A stretch of 64,000 nt of DNA from Pelagibius sp965227505. GTDB taxonomy: Bacteria > Pseudomonadota > Alphaproteobacteria > Kiloniellales > Kiloniellaceae. Below are positions 1 to 7,299 of the stretch, one piece after another. Every line of letters starts with the position of its first letter. Position 1 is the first letter of the stretch. The translations under genes were made by a program, and so were the position numbers. The notes under the pieces are model-generated. The model was given only the letters and a program-made list of their open reading frames with translations, did not search any database and was not told the DNA's origin. The stretch spans positions 4,340,001 through 4,404,000 of the forward strand of contig NZ_OZ245757.1 in the NCBI RefSeq assembly GCF_965227505.1, in the 5' to 3' direction.

Positions 1-1
1 G

Positions 2-292
2 CGCCACTATGCCGGCGGCGCGGCGCTGGATGATGAGGGCGGCGTGCTCGCCGTCTCCGCCCCGCGGGGCGGCCTGATCACCTTCTGGTCGTCGCAGGAG
101 GGGGGCTTCCTCGGCAGCCTTGAGGTGCCGGACGGCTGCGGCCTCGCCGCAGCGGGCGGTGCCGGTCGCTTTGCCGTCTCAAGCGGCGCAGGGCGCTTGT
201 TGATCTACGATGCGGTCAGCCGGCGGTCCGAGACCCTGCGGGACGACCGGCGCCATGGGCTGGCCTGGGACAACCATCTGCTGGCGTGCTGA
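2..292 (+). CDS. DUF1513 family protein, C-terminal part (5' end outside window)
   Basis: The reading frame is open from the left edge and ends at TGA 290-292. The visible 96 residues form a repetitive beta-rich tail (SAPRGGLITFW, FAVSSGAGRL) ending in LAWDNHLLAC. A terminal WDNHL is typical of DUF1513, a family of periplasmic, Tat-exported beta-propeller-like proteins usually encoded with imelysin and iron-uptake lipoproteins. Those neighbours would lie left of the window and cannot be checked. The family call rests on the C-terminus only. Its molecular function is not established. Confidence 0.6.
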   Translation, partial: RHYAGGAALDDEGGVLAVSAPRGGLITFWSSQEGGFLGSLEVPDGCGLAAAGGAGRFAVSSGAGRLLIYDAVSRRSETLRDDRRHGLAWDNHLLAC

Positions 293-298
293 AGCGGG

Positions 299-331
299 AG
301 GCCACGGGGAGGCCACGGGGAGGCCATGGGG
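299..331. repeat. 11-bp tandem repeat, three copies
   Basis: Unit AGGCCACGGGG at 299-309 and 310-320, with a third copy at 321-331 carrying C-to-T at its seventh base. It starts seven bases after the stop codon of the DUF1513 gene. It is one of eleven short spacer duplications in the window. Confidence 0.85.
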
Positions 332-406
332 CGGCCGTTCGGGCCGATTCGGGGCTGCTTTCCTTTGGGCCCCCGATCCTCGGGAGCCACGTCCTTCCCA
401 TCGGGG

Positions 407-1165
407 CTAAGTGCTGCTGCTTTCCCAGAGTGCAATGCAGAGGCCCGAGAACAGCACCGGGCCGCTGGGCGCCGCAGGGGCTGCGCCGCTGCTTTCCAGC
501 GTCACCATCAGCGACTCCGATGTCTTCACCGCGTTCCAGGCGTCCTCATCCAGGGGCCGGCCGGCCCGATCGTCGCCGGCCAGTTGCAGCAGGGGACGGA
601 TCGTGCCGCTGCCGCGCTCCACGGCCCAGATCTGGAAGACTTCGGCATCCGGCCTTTCCAGCGGGCGAACCGGCTTTACCGAAAGCCGCCAGGGGCCCTT
701 GTAGGCGGTCACGACCAGGGCGGGTTGCTCGGCCGCGTCCTCCAGCACCGCCACATAGCTCGGCAGCACCTGCTCGGGCGCCGTCGCGGCGATCTGCTGC
801 TGCTGTTGCTGTGCTGGTTGCGAGAGGATGAACCCGGCATAGCCGCCGACCAGCACCACCAGCACCGCCGCCGCCGCGCCAAAGGGGCGCCAGAAGGCAA
901 GGCTGTCCCAGAAACTGGAGCGTTCAGCCTCGGCCTGCGGATCGATCCTTTTGCGCAGGGCGCGGAACACGCGCTCCGGCGGTTGCCGGGGCGGGGTGTC
1001 TTCGGTGAGCGGCGTCAGCCGATCCTCCCAGGCCTCGACCTTGTTGCGCAGCGCCGGGCGCGTGCGCATCAGGGTCTCAAATCGCCGCCGCGCCGGGCCC
1101 TGCAGGGCGCCGACCACATACTGGCTGGCGAGCGCTTCCTGCAGCTCCGGGTCGTCGTACCTCAT
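407..1165 (-). CDS. Anti-sigma factor, RskA-like membrane protein
   Basis: A 252-residue protein with an N-terminal cytoplasmic sigma-binding part (MRYDDPELQEALASQYVVGA to about residue 90), one transmembrane segment around residues 95-120 (FGAAAAVLVVLVGGYAGFIL), and a C-terminal extracytoplasmic RskA-type domain with an IWAVERGSGT motif. Such proteins hold their partner ECF sigma factor at the membrane until a signal releases it. I chose ATG 1165 rather than the longer frame from 1177 because it gives a 4-base ATGA overlap with the sigma gene, indicating translational coupling. The inducing signal cannot be read from sequence. In other bacteria related pairs respond to oxidative or envelope stress. 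Confidence 0.85.
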   Translation of the reverse strand: MRYDDPELQEALASQYVVGALQGPARRRFETLMRTRPALRNKVEAWEDRLTPLTEDTPPRQPPERVFRALRKRIDPQAEAERSSFWDSLAFWRPFGAAAAVLVVLVGGYAGFILSQPAQQQQQQIAATAPEQVLPSYVAVLEDAAEQPALVVTAYKGPWRLSVKPVRPLERPDAEVFQIWAVERGSGTIRPLLQLAGDDRAGRPLDEDAWNAVKTSESLMVTLESSGAAPAAPSGPVLFSGLCIALWESSST

Positions 1166-1728
1166 TGATCCAAACACTCCCTGACCTTGATCAGCCCGCG
1201 GCGGATCCAGGTCTTCACGGTGCCGACCGGGCGTCCAATCCGGTTCGCCACCTCCGTGGGTGTATAACCCTGGTGGTATGACAGCAGGATGCAGTCCCGC
1301 TGTTCTTCCGTCAGACCGGAGAGACAGCCCAGCACGCGCTGCATCTCCTGGCTTGTCTCGGCCTGGGCCGCTGGGTTCTCGCCGCTCATTCGCCGGTCCT
1401 TTTCAGGACTCCATTCCTCTTCGGCGGCGCGATAGTCAGCCTTGCGCAAAAGATCCAGCGCCTGGTTGCGAACAACGTTTATCATCCAGGTCATCGGCCG
1501 CCCCCGGCCCGGATTGTAGCTGTCGGCATAGCGCCAGATCTTCATGTAGGCCTCCTGCAGAGCCTCCTCCGCCCAGGCCTCACGTTTCAATATACGAAAG
1601 GCGATGCCGAAGAGTTTCGCAGAAGTGGCTTCATAAAGATCCGCAAAGGCTGATTGGTCGCCCAAGCTGCAACGCGAGAGCAGGAGACCCAGTCGTTCCG
1701 AGGACTCGAAGCTCGCCTTCGGCTTCAT
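1162..1728 (-). CDS. ECF RNA polymerase sigma factor (SigK/RpoE-like)
   Basis: This 188-aa protein has region 2 at about residues 25-95 (LYEATSAKLFGIAFRILK, AEEALQEAYMKIWRYADSY, GRPMTWMINVVRNQALDLLR) and region 4 at about 130-185 (LTEEQRDCILLSYHQGYTPT, then IGRPVGTVKTWIRRGLIKVR). Region 1.1 and region 3 are absent, as expected of the ECF class. It is the first gene of a two-gene operon with the RskA-like anti-sigma factor, overlapping it by four bases. Such units are usually autoregulated, but I could not identify a convincing sigma-specific promoter in the upstream spacer. An AGGG ribosome-binding site lies about 8 bases before the ATG. Confidence 0.92.
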   Translation of the reverse strand: MKPKASFESSERLGLLLSRCSLGDQSAFADLYEATSAKLFGIAFRILKREAWAEEALQEAYMKIWRYADSYNPGRGRPMTWMINVVRNQALDLLRKADYRAAEEEWSPEKDRRMSGENPAAQAETSQEMQRVLGCLSGLTEEQRDCILLSYHQGYTPTEVANRIGRPVGTVKTWIRRGLIKVRECLDQ

Positions 1729-2334
1729 TACGTTTACCCTAAAATAAGCGGGCCGCTCCGGCTTGCGGTCCGGCTGCCAGTCCTTGAAGTATGGCTGGCC
1801 GGGCCAAAGAGATCGACCACCATGTGCGCCGCACCCCGAAGGATCCGGCGGCGGCGGTCGATTTCAACGCATGCTTGGGGATTGCTGTCGGCCAGAGTGC
1901 ACCCATGACGCGGCGACGTCGGGCAGGATCATAACGGCCGATTCGCCTGTCGAACCAGCATCAATCCTGCAAAGCTGGGTTGCGGCGCGGTGCTTGGAGC
2001 GATTTGGGCTTGGAGCGATTTGGGCTTGGAGCGTTTCGGCCGCCGGACCTCTCGGCATATGCCCGTTCTGCTAGAAATACTTTACAGTCCACACTCGCTA
2101 ATCATATTGATCAGACATACTGTTGAAACAAACTATCCGTAACGTAAAGCTCATTACTCTGTTACACTAAGTTAAGGTCTGACGAATATTTTTTGGGTAT
2201 TCATTGGCGAATTTCGTGGCGTCAGCTATACCCGAAGCCTAGTGGCTTTGGCATATAATACGGTGCGATTCGTGGGGTTTACCTAAGCAGACCGGCAGCC
2301 TTCCGCGCCGGGCGATTTGGATCATGGGTGTCAG
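1729..2334. other. Intergenic region between divergent sigma and kinase genes
   Basis: No credible gene is seen in about 600 bases. It holds a 16-bp tandem repeat (1992-2039) and an AT-rich stretch (about 2085-2275) that probably contains the promoter of the downstream kinase. I could not assign -35/-10 boxes with confidence. Short open frames here lack start signals and recognisable domains. Confidence 0.6.
1992..2039. repeat. 16-bp tandem repeat, about three copies
   Basis: Unit GCTTGGAGCGATTTGG occurs at 1992-2007 and 2008-2023, followed by a degraded third copy at 2024-2039. It lies in the spacer between the sigma factor and the sensor kinase. Confidence 0.9.
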
Positions 2335-3948
2335 ATGACCGGGCTTTCTTCAGCTGCACCTCAGGGGGCTTCGTCCTCGCGGCTGACCAGAACCCGACGG
2401 CGTGCCGCACGCCGTCGCCGCGGCCTCCTGCTTCCGATCCTCATGCTTGCTGTGCTCACGCTGATGGCGGTTGCCTTTGCGCTCTACTGGGGTGCGCGGG
2501 AGCTCAACGACAGCCAGGCGCAGGCGCAGGAGTCTCTCGTTTCGGCCAGCCTGGATGCCCGGCGCGAGGCCTTCCGCCATCTGGTGGTGGACTATGCCTG
2601 GTGGGACGAGGCGATCTACGTTCTCGATGTGGGGCTCGACGAGCGCTGGGCGCGGGAGGAACTGGGCGCCTATCTGCTGGAGGCCTTTGGTGTCACCGGC
2701 ATCTGGGTTCTTGGGCCGCAGAACCAGACAAAAATCGCTTTCCTGGACGGCGAGCCGTCGCGGGTGGATCTGTTCGATCAGCTGCCGGCGACGGTAAACG
2801 GGCTGCTGGACGCGGCCCGCCTGGGCCGCAGCATAGAAGCGGTGCCGCCGGCTGGCTTCGTTGTCGTCGGCGGACGCCTGCACATGGTTGGTGCCAGCAT
2901 CATCTCGCCCTTTGCCCAGGTGGGTGACCCGCCCAGTCCGGAAACCGCGTCCCTGCTGGTTTTCATGCGCCCGCTGGACCAGGATTTTTTCAGCGCGCCG
3001 AGCCTGGCGAGCTTTCTGAAGGATGCCGGCTTTGCCGAAGGCCCGGCGGCCGAAGGGTTCCTGGATCACGAGATCCTCGGGTTCGACGGCCGGCCGATCG
3101 GCTGCATCTACTGGCGTAACCAGAGGCCGGGCGATGATCTGCTCTGGGGCGTCGCGCCGCTGCTGTTGGGCGCGCTTCTGGTTTTGGTCTTTCTTCTGGT
3201 GCTGACGGTACGACGGGTCGAGGCAGTGGTGTCGCACGAGGGGCGGCTTTCAGCCTCGCTCGATCATGAACGCCAGCGGCGCGAGGACAAGTCGCGCTTC
3301 GTTTCCATGGTTTCGCACGAGCTGCGGACACCGCTGCAGGCTGTGGGCGCCGCCGCGGACGCCCTGGACCGCTATGGCGGCCGCATGGGGCCCGCCGAGA
3401 TGCGCGAGGAGGTGGAGACCATCCGCCGCGGTGTCGATGCCTTGGCTGGGCTGGTTGACGATGTCCTGCTCATCGGGAAGGTCGGCGGCGAGGGCAAGGT
3501 GCAGTCGATCGATCTGGCCCATCTCTGCTCGGCGGTCTGGCGAGAAGTCTCGACGGCTCTCAAGGCGCACCAGGAACTGCGGCTTTCGGACCGGATCGGC
3601 GCGCCGATTGAAAGCGGCGCCCAGGTCATGCTCCACACGGTTCTGTCGAACCTGCTGCAGAATGCGGTGAAGTACGCGCCGGAGGCGGAGGCGGTCGAGG
3701 TCACGCTGTCCAAAGGGCAGGGGCGCTATGAGATTTCGGTCCGGGATTTCGGGCCGGGTGTCCCCCGCGAAGAGCGCGAGGCCGTGTTCGAGCCCTACTG
3801 GCGTGCCGATCGCGTGCTGGAAACCTCCGGCGCCGGTCTGGGGCTGTCGGTTGCGCGGGCAGCGGCCCGTTCGATCGGCGGCGATCTGACCATCGAATCC
3901 GATGGCCTGGAGCGGGGAAGCCGATTCGTTCTGCGCTGGCCGTCCTGA
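2335..3948 (+). CDS. Membrane sensor histidine kinase with CHASE4-like periplasmic domain
   Basis: This 537-aa protein has TM1 at about residues 27-55 (LLLPILMLAVLTLMAVAFAL) and a periplasmic sensor of about 220 residues resembling CHASE4 (FRHLVVDYAWWDEAIYVL, then GVTGIWVLGP). TM2 follows (LLWGVAPLLLGALLVLVFLL). The HisKA domain carries phospho-acceptor His328 in SHELRTPLQ, and the HATPase domain has Asn443 in NLLQNAVKY, plus DFGPGVP and GAGLGLSVARAAA. It should autophosphorylate on ligand or redox input. No response regulator is adjacent, so it is an orphan kinase. I chose ATG 2335 over an upstream in-frame TTG at 2317. Confidence 0.9.
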   Translation: MTGLSSAAPQGASSSRLTRTRRRAARRRRGLLLPILMLAVLTLMAVAFALYWGARELNDSQAQAQESLVSASLDARREAFRHLVVDYAWWDEAIYVLDVGLDERWAREELGAYLLEAFGVTGIWVLGPQNQTKIAFLDGEPSRVDLFDQLPATVNGLLDAARLGRSIEAVPPAGFVVVGGRLHMVGASIISPFAQVGDPPSPETASLLVFMRPLDQDFFSAPSLASFLKDAGFAEGPAAEGFLDHEILGFDGRPIGCIYWRNQRPGDDLLWGVAPLLLGALLVLVFLLVLTVRRVEAVVSHEGRLSASLDHERQRREDKSRFVSMVSHELRTPLQAVGAAADALDRYGGRMGPAEMREEVETIRRGVDALAGLVDDVLLIGKVGGEGKVQSIDLAHLCSAVWREVSTALKAHQELRLSDRIGAPIESGAQVMLHTVLSNLLQNAVKYAPEAEAVEVTLSKGQGRYEISVRDFGPGVPREEREAVFEPYWRADRVLETSGAGLGLSVARAAARSIGGDLTIESDGLERGSRFVLRWPS

Positions 3949-4563
3949 CGGCGCATCGTCCTCGCTGCCGCCCTCGCCGCTTCTGACGTCCCCCAAACTT
4001 GCGTTCGTGCCGGCATCGCGCGTGCCATGCCGACCCTGTTGACCCCGTTCCCTGTTGACCCCGTCCCCTATTTCGCCCCCTCACCAGTCGCCCTGTATCC
4101 GCGCGCGACCAGCAAGTTGCAGGAAAGTAACGTCAAGTTAACACTGATGGTAAATTCATTTTCCCAAATGAATTACGAATGACACGTTATGGGTGCATAC
4201 GCGTTCAAAGTGTGCTCCCTCATGACACCGCTTACCACGCCGCCTACTCCTAAACCCGCACAATTCTGGGATTTTTGGGCAAGCCAGGCTCCCTGGCAGG
4301 TGAATCGTAGTCGATTCGTCTACGAATCTACCGCCTTTGCTCACGTTTAGGTTGTCACAGCGAAGTGAGTTGACGTACTAGTACAAATAATCAGAAATAC
4401 TTAGGCTTTACAGCTTGACCCTGGATTTGATCGTAGGTTGACCGCCAGGCTGGGCGTTGGATCGAATTTTTACCATCTTTACGAGAGATTTTCCTTTGTC
4501 GTCTGCGGTACCTATAGAATATAATCACTTCGGGGTCATGGAATCATCGAAATGTAGGGTGAA
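3949..4563. other. Intergenic region upstream of the PraR-like regulator
   Basis: No supported gene in about 615 bases. The left part is GC-rich and holds a 16-bp tandem duplication (4034-4065). The right part (about 4110-4560) is distinctly AT-richer and includes a 10-bp palindrome, GTACTAGTAC, at 4375-4384. This right part is the presumed promoter region of the XRE gene. A 62-codon minus-strand frame at 4156-4344 shows no domain or ribosome-binding site and was not called. Confidence 0.55.
4034..4065. repeat. 16-bp tandem duplication
   Basis: CCCTGTTGACCCCGTT at 4034-4049 is repeated at 4050-4065 with one difference in the last base. It lies about 85 bases downstream of the sensor-kinase stop codon. 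Confidence 0.9.
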
Positions 4564-5016
4564 ATGATGCTTGCTCACGAAACACCAGTCGGGAAGGCTA
4601 GGCAGGCGCATCCCGTCGACGTTCATGTCGGCGGCCGCGTGAGGCTTCGTCGCGTCTTTCTGGGATATTCACAAGAAAAGCTGGCCAATGCGCTCGGCCT
4701 GACATTCCAGCAGATTCAAAAGTATGAGCGCGGAGCCAACCGTATTTCAGCGAGCAAGCTCTATGAGCTGTCTCGCATCCTAAGCGTGCCGGTCACCTAC
4801 TTCTTTGAAGGTGTGGAGTCCGACGGCGAGGCGGTGGCGAACGGCGCCGACGCTGCGGCCGGCGGGGCCGGGGCTATTCATTCCTCTGATCCGGATTTCA
4901 CCAATCAGCGGGAAACTCTGCAGTTGATCAGCTCCTACTATCGGATTCCGGACTCCAAGGTCCGCGCCGAGGTGCTATCCTTGTTGAAGACCTTGGGCAG
5001 AACGTCCGAAGGCTGA
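4564..5016 (+). CDS. PraR-like XRE-family transcriptional regulator
   Basis: A 150-aa protein with a short N-terminal arm (HPVDVHVGGRVRLRR), an HTH_3/XRE domain at about residues 20-80 (GYSQEKLANALGLTFQQIQK, then YERGANRISASKLYELSRIL), a flexible Ala/Gly linker at about 88-105, and a helical tail (LISSYYRIPD, VRAEVLSLLKTL). The phrase FQQIQKYERGxNRI and overall architecture match rhizobial PraR, a repressor of quorum-sensing regulator genes. Here the gene directly precedes luxR and luxI, which fits that role, although repression of these genes is inferred. A paralogue lies at 25014-25460. Two adjacent ATG codons (4564, 4567) could both start it. Confidence 0.85.
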   Translation: MMLAHETPVGKARQAHPVDVHVGGRVRLRRVFLGYSQEKLANALGLTFQQIQKYERGANRISASKLYELSRILSVPVTYFFEGVESDGEAVANGADAAAGGAGAIHSSDPDFTNQRETLQLISSYYRIPDSKVRAEVLSLLKTLGRTSEG

Positions 5017-5234
5017 GCGTTTTCGACAGATCCTAGGGAGGGCATGGGGGACCTCGCGCAAGCGGCAATGGGTTGCCTCCCGCGATCGCGGGTCGCCCGC
5101 CTCCGCAAGGTGGCGGCCTCCGACCTTCTTTCTGTGCGCTTAGGCTGGCGCACTGCCCTGGCCGGTCAAGGCGGCCGGCCTCCTCATCGCGGCTTGTGGG
5201 GTTCTTCTCTCACGACGGCTTGGCGGGATCGGTC

Positions 5235-6005
5235 ATGACCGGCCTGCCGATCGATCAGGTCGATGCCCTCAGCAGGGTGAAGACGACTGAGGAGATCGGC
5301 GGCCTTCTTCAGGGTTTGGTTGAGGCGCTCGGTTTTGCGGCCTACTCCTACGTTCATGTCCGACCGCCGCTGGGCAAGCGCATCCGCTCCTTCGTCCCGG
5401 CCGATTCGCCGAACGGGCGCGTGGTGCACGAGTTTCTCGCCACCTTCCCGGATTCCTGGATTGGGCACTATCTGGCGCGCGGCTATGGCGATATCGATCC
5501 GACTTTCCTTGCCGCAACCGGCACCACGCTGCCGTTTGACTGGCTGACCCTGACCGCACGGGGCGACCTCAGCAGCGGTCAGCGCCGGCTGTTGAACGAG
5601 GCCGAGGATTTCGGCCTGGGCCTTGGGGCGACCGTACCCATCCACGGTCCGGACAGCGGACTGTCGACCCTCAATGTTACCGCCCGCCAGGCCCAGCCGG
5701 CCTTCGAGGGAACATATCGGCAGTCCCGCCATGACCTCGTCTGGATCGCCGCCCAGGTTCACGAGGCTTTTCTGCGGCTTTCACAGGACGCGCCGGAAAC
5801 GCAGCGCGTGCGCCTTACCGACCGCGAACGCGACTGCCTTTTGTGGACGGCGCGCGGGAAGACCGCTTGGGAGGTCGGCCAGATCCTCTCTATCTCCGAA
5901 GAGACGGTACTGTTCCACCTGAAGAACGGCACCCGCAAGCTGGGCGTCTTCTCAAAGCATCATGCCGTCGTCAAAGCGGTCATGAGCGGATACATCATCC
6001 CCTAA
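5235..6005 (+). CDS. LuxR-family acyl-homoserine lactone receptor
   Basis: This 256-aa protein has an autoinducer-binding domain (about 15-175) followed by a LuxR HTH (about 190-250). The ligand-pocket signatures are visible: WIGHYLARGYGDIDPTF carries the conserved W, Y and D; LPFDWLTL carries the second Trp; GLGLGATVPIHGP carries the glycine turn. The HTH reads LTDRERDCLLWTARGKTAWE (Leu194, Glu198) then ISEETVLFHLKNGTRKLGV. I chose ATG 5235, where TraR-like proteins normally begin; the frame extends up to 5073 without homology. It precedes luxI by 188 bases, and is therefore the likely cognate receptor. Confidence 0.93.
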   Translation: MTGLPIDQVDALSRVKTTEEIGGLLQGLVEALGFAAYSYVHVRPPLGKRIRSFVPADSPNGRVVHEFLATFPDSWIGHYLARGYGDIDPTFLAATGTTLPFDWLTLTARGDLSSGQRRLLNEAEDFGLGLGATVPIHGPDSGLSTLNVTARQAQPAFEGTYRQSRHDLVWIAAQVHEAFLRLSQDAPETQRVRLTDRERDCLLWTARGKTAWEVGQILSISEETVLFHLKNGTRKLGVFSKHHAVVKAVMSGYIIP

Positions 6006-6193
6006 CCATCTGATTTCAATAAGGAAGCGTGCTGCGCGGGGGGCGTTGCCCCTCCCGGCAGCTTCCTGCTGCGGGTTTCTCCCCCCCATTTCTGGGGGGC
6101 TGCGGATCGCATCGCGGCGCGCTGAAATCACGGCGTATTCGGGGCCTTCGAAGCAAGGCCTGCCGGGATCCGAAACCAGGGGGGGACCGCGCC
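6006..6193 (+). promoter_or_regulatory. Structured luxR-luxI spacer with three consecutive hairpins
   Basis: Three GC-rich stem-loops are packed into 60 bases: GGGGC-GTT-GCCCC (6040-6052), an 8-bp stem with one mismatch and TTCCT loop (6055-6075), and CCCCCCA-TTTC-TGGGGGG (6082-6099). The middle one is followed by TTTCT and could end luxR transcription. I see no clear 20-bp lux-box palindrome, so how LuxR would act on luxI is unresolved. Confidence 0.5.
6055..6080 (+). terminator. Possible intrinsic terminator of luxR
   Basis: The stem CCGGCAGC pairs with GCTGCGGG around a TTCCT loop with one G-G mismatch and is followed by TTTCT. It lies 50 bases after the luxR stop. The T-run is short, so it may attenuate rather than fully stop transcription into luxI. 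Confidence 0.35.
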
Positions 6194-6814
6194 GTGATCG
6201 ACGTTGTAACGCCGGATTTCTACAGCGCTTACGCCAAGGATCTGAGGGCGATGTTTCAACAGCGCTTCCGCGTTTTCAGGCAGCGGCTGGGCTGGGACGT
6301 TTCTTCCGAGGCGGGTGAGGAGCGCGACGGCTTCGACACGCTCTATCCGACCTACCTGCTTGCCAGCGACCAGGACGGCGCGCTCGTCGGCAGTTGGCGG
6401 TTCCTGCCGACGACCGGTCCCTACATGCTGCGCGATGTTTTCCCGGAGCTCCTGGAAGGCGAGAAGGCGCCTTATCATCCGCTGGTCTGGGAGGGCAGCC
6501 GCTTTGCGGTGGAGGGCCGCAGCACCCGCGGGCGCACCAGCAGCGAGCTGCTCTGCGCGGTGACCGAGACCTGCCTGGCGATGGGCATCCGCGAACTCAT
6601 CACCGTCTACGACGCCAGGATGGAGCGCCTGCTGCCACGGCTGGGCTGTCCGCCGCGCCGGCAGTCTGAAGGCAGACGCATCGGCAAGGAAATCGCCTTC
6701 GCCGGCCGCTTTGACATGACCCATGCAACGCTGGCGAACCTGCGCGCGGTTGCCGGCATTCGCGGCTCGGTCATCCGCAACGCCTTCGCCCTGGAACAGC
6801 AGGCCGTCGCCTAG
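6194..6814 (+). CDS. LuxI-family acyl-homoserine lactone synthase
   Basis: This enzyme transfers an acyl group to S-adenosylmethionine and lactonises it to make an acyl-HSL signal. The GTG start at 6194, preceded by an AGGGGGG ribosome-binding site, gives 206 aa, the usual size. With this start the conserved catalytic residues fall almost exactly at LuxI numbering: Arg24, Phe28, Trp34, Asp45, Asp48, Arg69, Phe83, Glu100 and Arg103 (motifs RVFRQRLGW, DGFDT, SWRFLPTTGPYML, WEGSRF). The longer frame from ATG 6029 runs through the hairpin region and was rejected. The acyl chain cannot be predicted safely. Adjacent P450 and acyl-CoA ligase genes make a modified signal conceivable. Confidence 0.95.
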   Translation: MIDVVTPDFYSAYAKDLRAMFQQRFRVFRQRLGWDVSSEAGEERDGFDTLYPTYLLASDQDGALVGSWRFLPTTGPYMLRDVFPELLEGEKAPYHPLVWEGSRFAVEGRSTRGRTSSELLCAVTETCLAMGIRELITVYDARMERLLPRLGCPPRRQSEGRRIGKEIAFAGRFDMTHATLANLRAVAGIRGSVIRNAFALEQQAVA

Positions 6815-6876
6815 GCCGGGACGGGACCCGGGTGCGGAGCCAGACACTTTGATGAGAGACTTTTTTGGAGAGTGCA

Positions 6877-7137
6877 ATGAGTAAGAATGAGATGCCGATT
6901 GAGCTGAGGCTCTGCGATCCTCTTCAGGATGCCGAGGCCATCAAGCGATGCCTCGATTACCTGAGGATCGAAGCCAAACGCACAGGGCTTTCCTTTGCCG
7001 CCCACCTGATCGGAGTCGCTGCGGAGGCCGTCGAGGACTCGATCGCGCTGACCGAGAAGTCGGTGGCTCAGGTGGAGCGCAAAGACGCCAAGCCGGTGCC
7101 CGACGTTTCCAACGTCCCATCGACGCAGCGCCACTAG
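6877..7137 (+). CDS. Small hypothetical protein between luxI and the P450 gene
   Basis: An 86-aa protein that I do not recognise. A GGAG ribosome-binding site at 6867-6870 supports ATG 6877. It is predicted mostly helical (DAEAIKRCLDYLRIEAKRTG, then LIGVAAEAVEDSIALTEKSV) with a polar, proline-containing tail. It has no signal peptide or membrane segment. Its size and position after a synthase gene recall small helical quorum-sensing modulators such as TraM, but no sequence motif supports that. It could equally be a partner of the downstream enzymes. It lies 62 bases after luxI and 162 bases before the P450. Confidence 0.7.
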   Translation: MSKNEMPIELRLCDPLQDAEAIKRCLDYLRIEAKRTGLSFAAHLIGVAAEAVEDSIALTEKSVAQVERKDAKPVPDVSNVPSTQRH

Positions 7138-7225
7138 ACCGGCGCGGCTGCCGCTCCGCGCCCTGACTTCCCATGCGCCGCCCGTCCGGCGCTTTTCATC
7201 CGGCGTGTCGGTCACGCTCCGGAAA

Positions 7226-7242
7226 GCGGACCGCTCGTCCGC
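7226..7242. promoter_or_regulatory. Inverted repeat in the P450 upstream region
   Basis: GCGGAC-N5-GTCCGC, perfect 6-bp arms, lies 58 bases before the P450 start codon. It could be an operator or a leader hairpin. It does not match the canonical lux-box consensus. Confidence 0.3.
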
Positions 7243-7299
7243 GGACTGGCTGGTGACGGCGTTTCACGCCCGGGTCCGGACCAACAGGAGATCTGCACC

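Noticed and set aside
299..331. CRISPR or array-like repeat
   Set aside because: The repeats here and elsewhere are head-to-tail without spacers, and no cas genes are present.
4156..4344. 62-codon minus-strand frame upstream of the PraR-like gene
   Set aside because: No start signal, domain or conserved feature visible.
4375..4384. GTACTAGTAC palindrome as a PraR or LuxR operator
   Set aside because: Only 10 bases, not a match to any site I know, and such palindromes arise by chance.
6029..6193. Upstream ATG start for luxI
   Set aside because: It adds 55 residues encoded by hairpin DNA without LuxI homology. With GTG 6194 the catalytic residues fall at normal LuxI positions.
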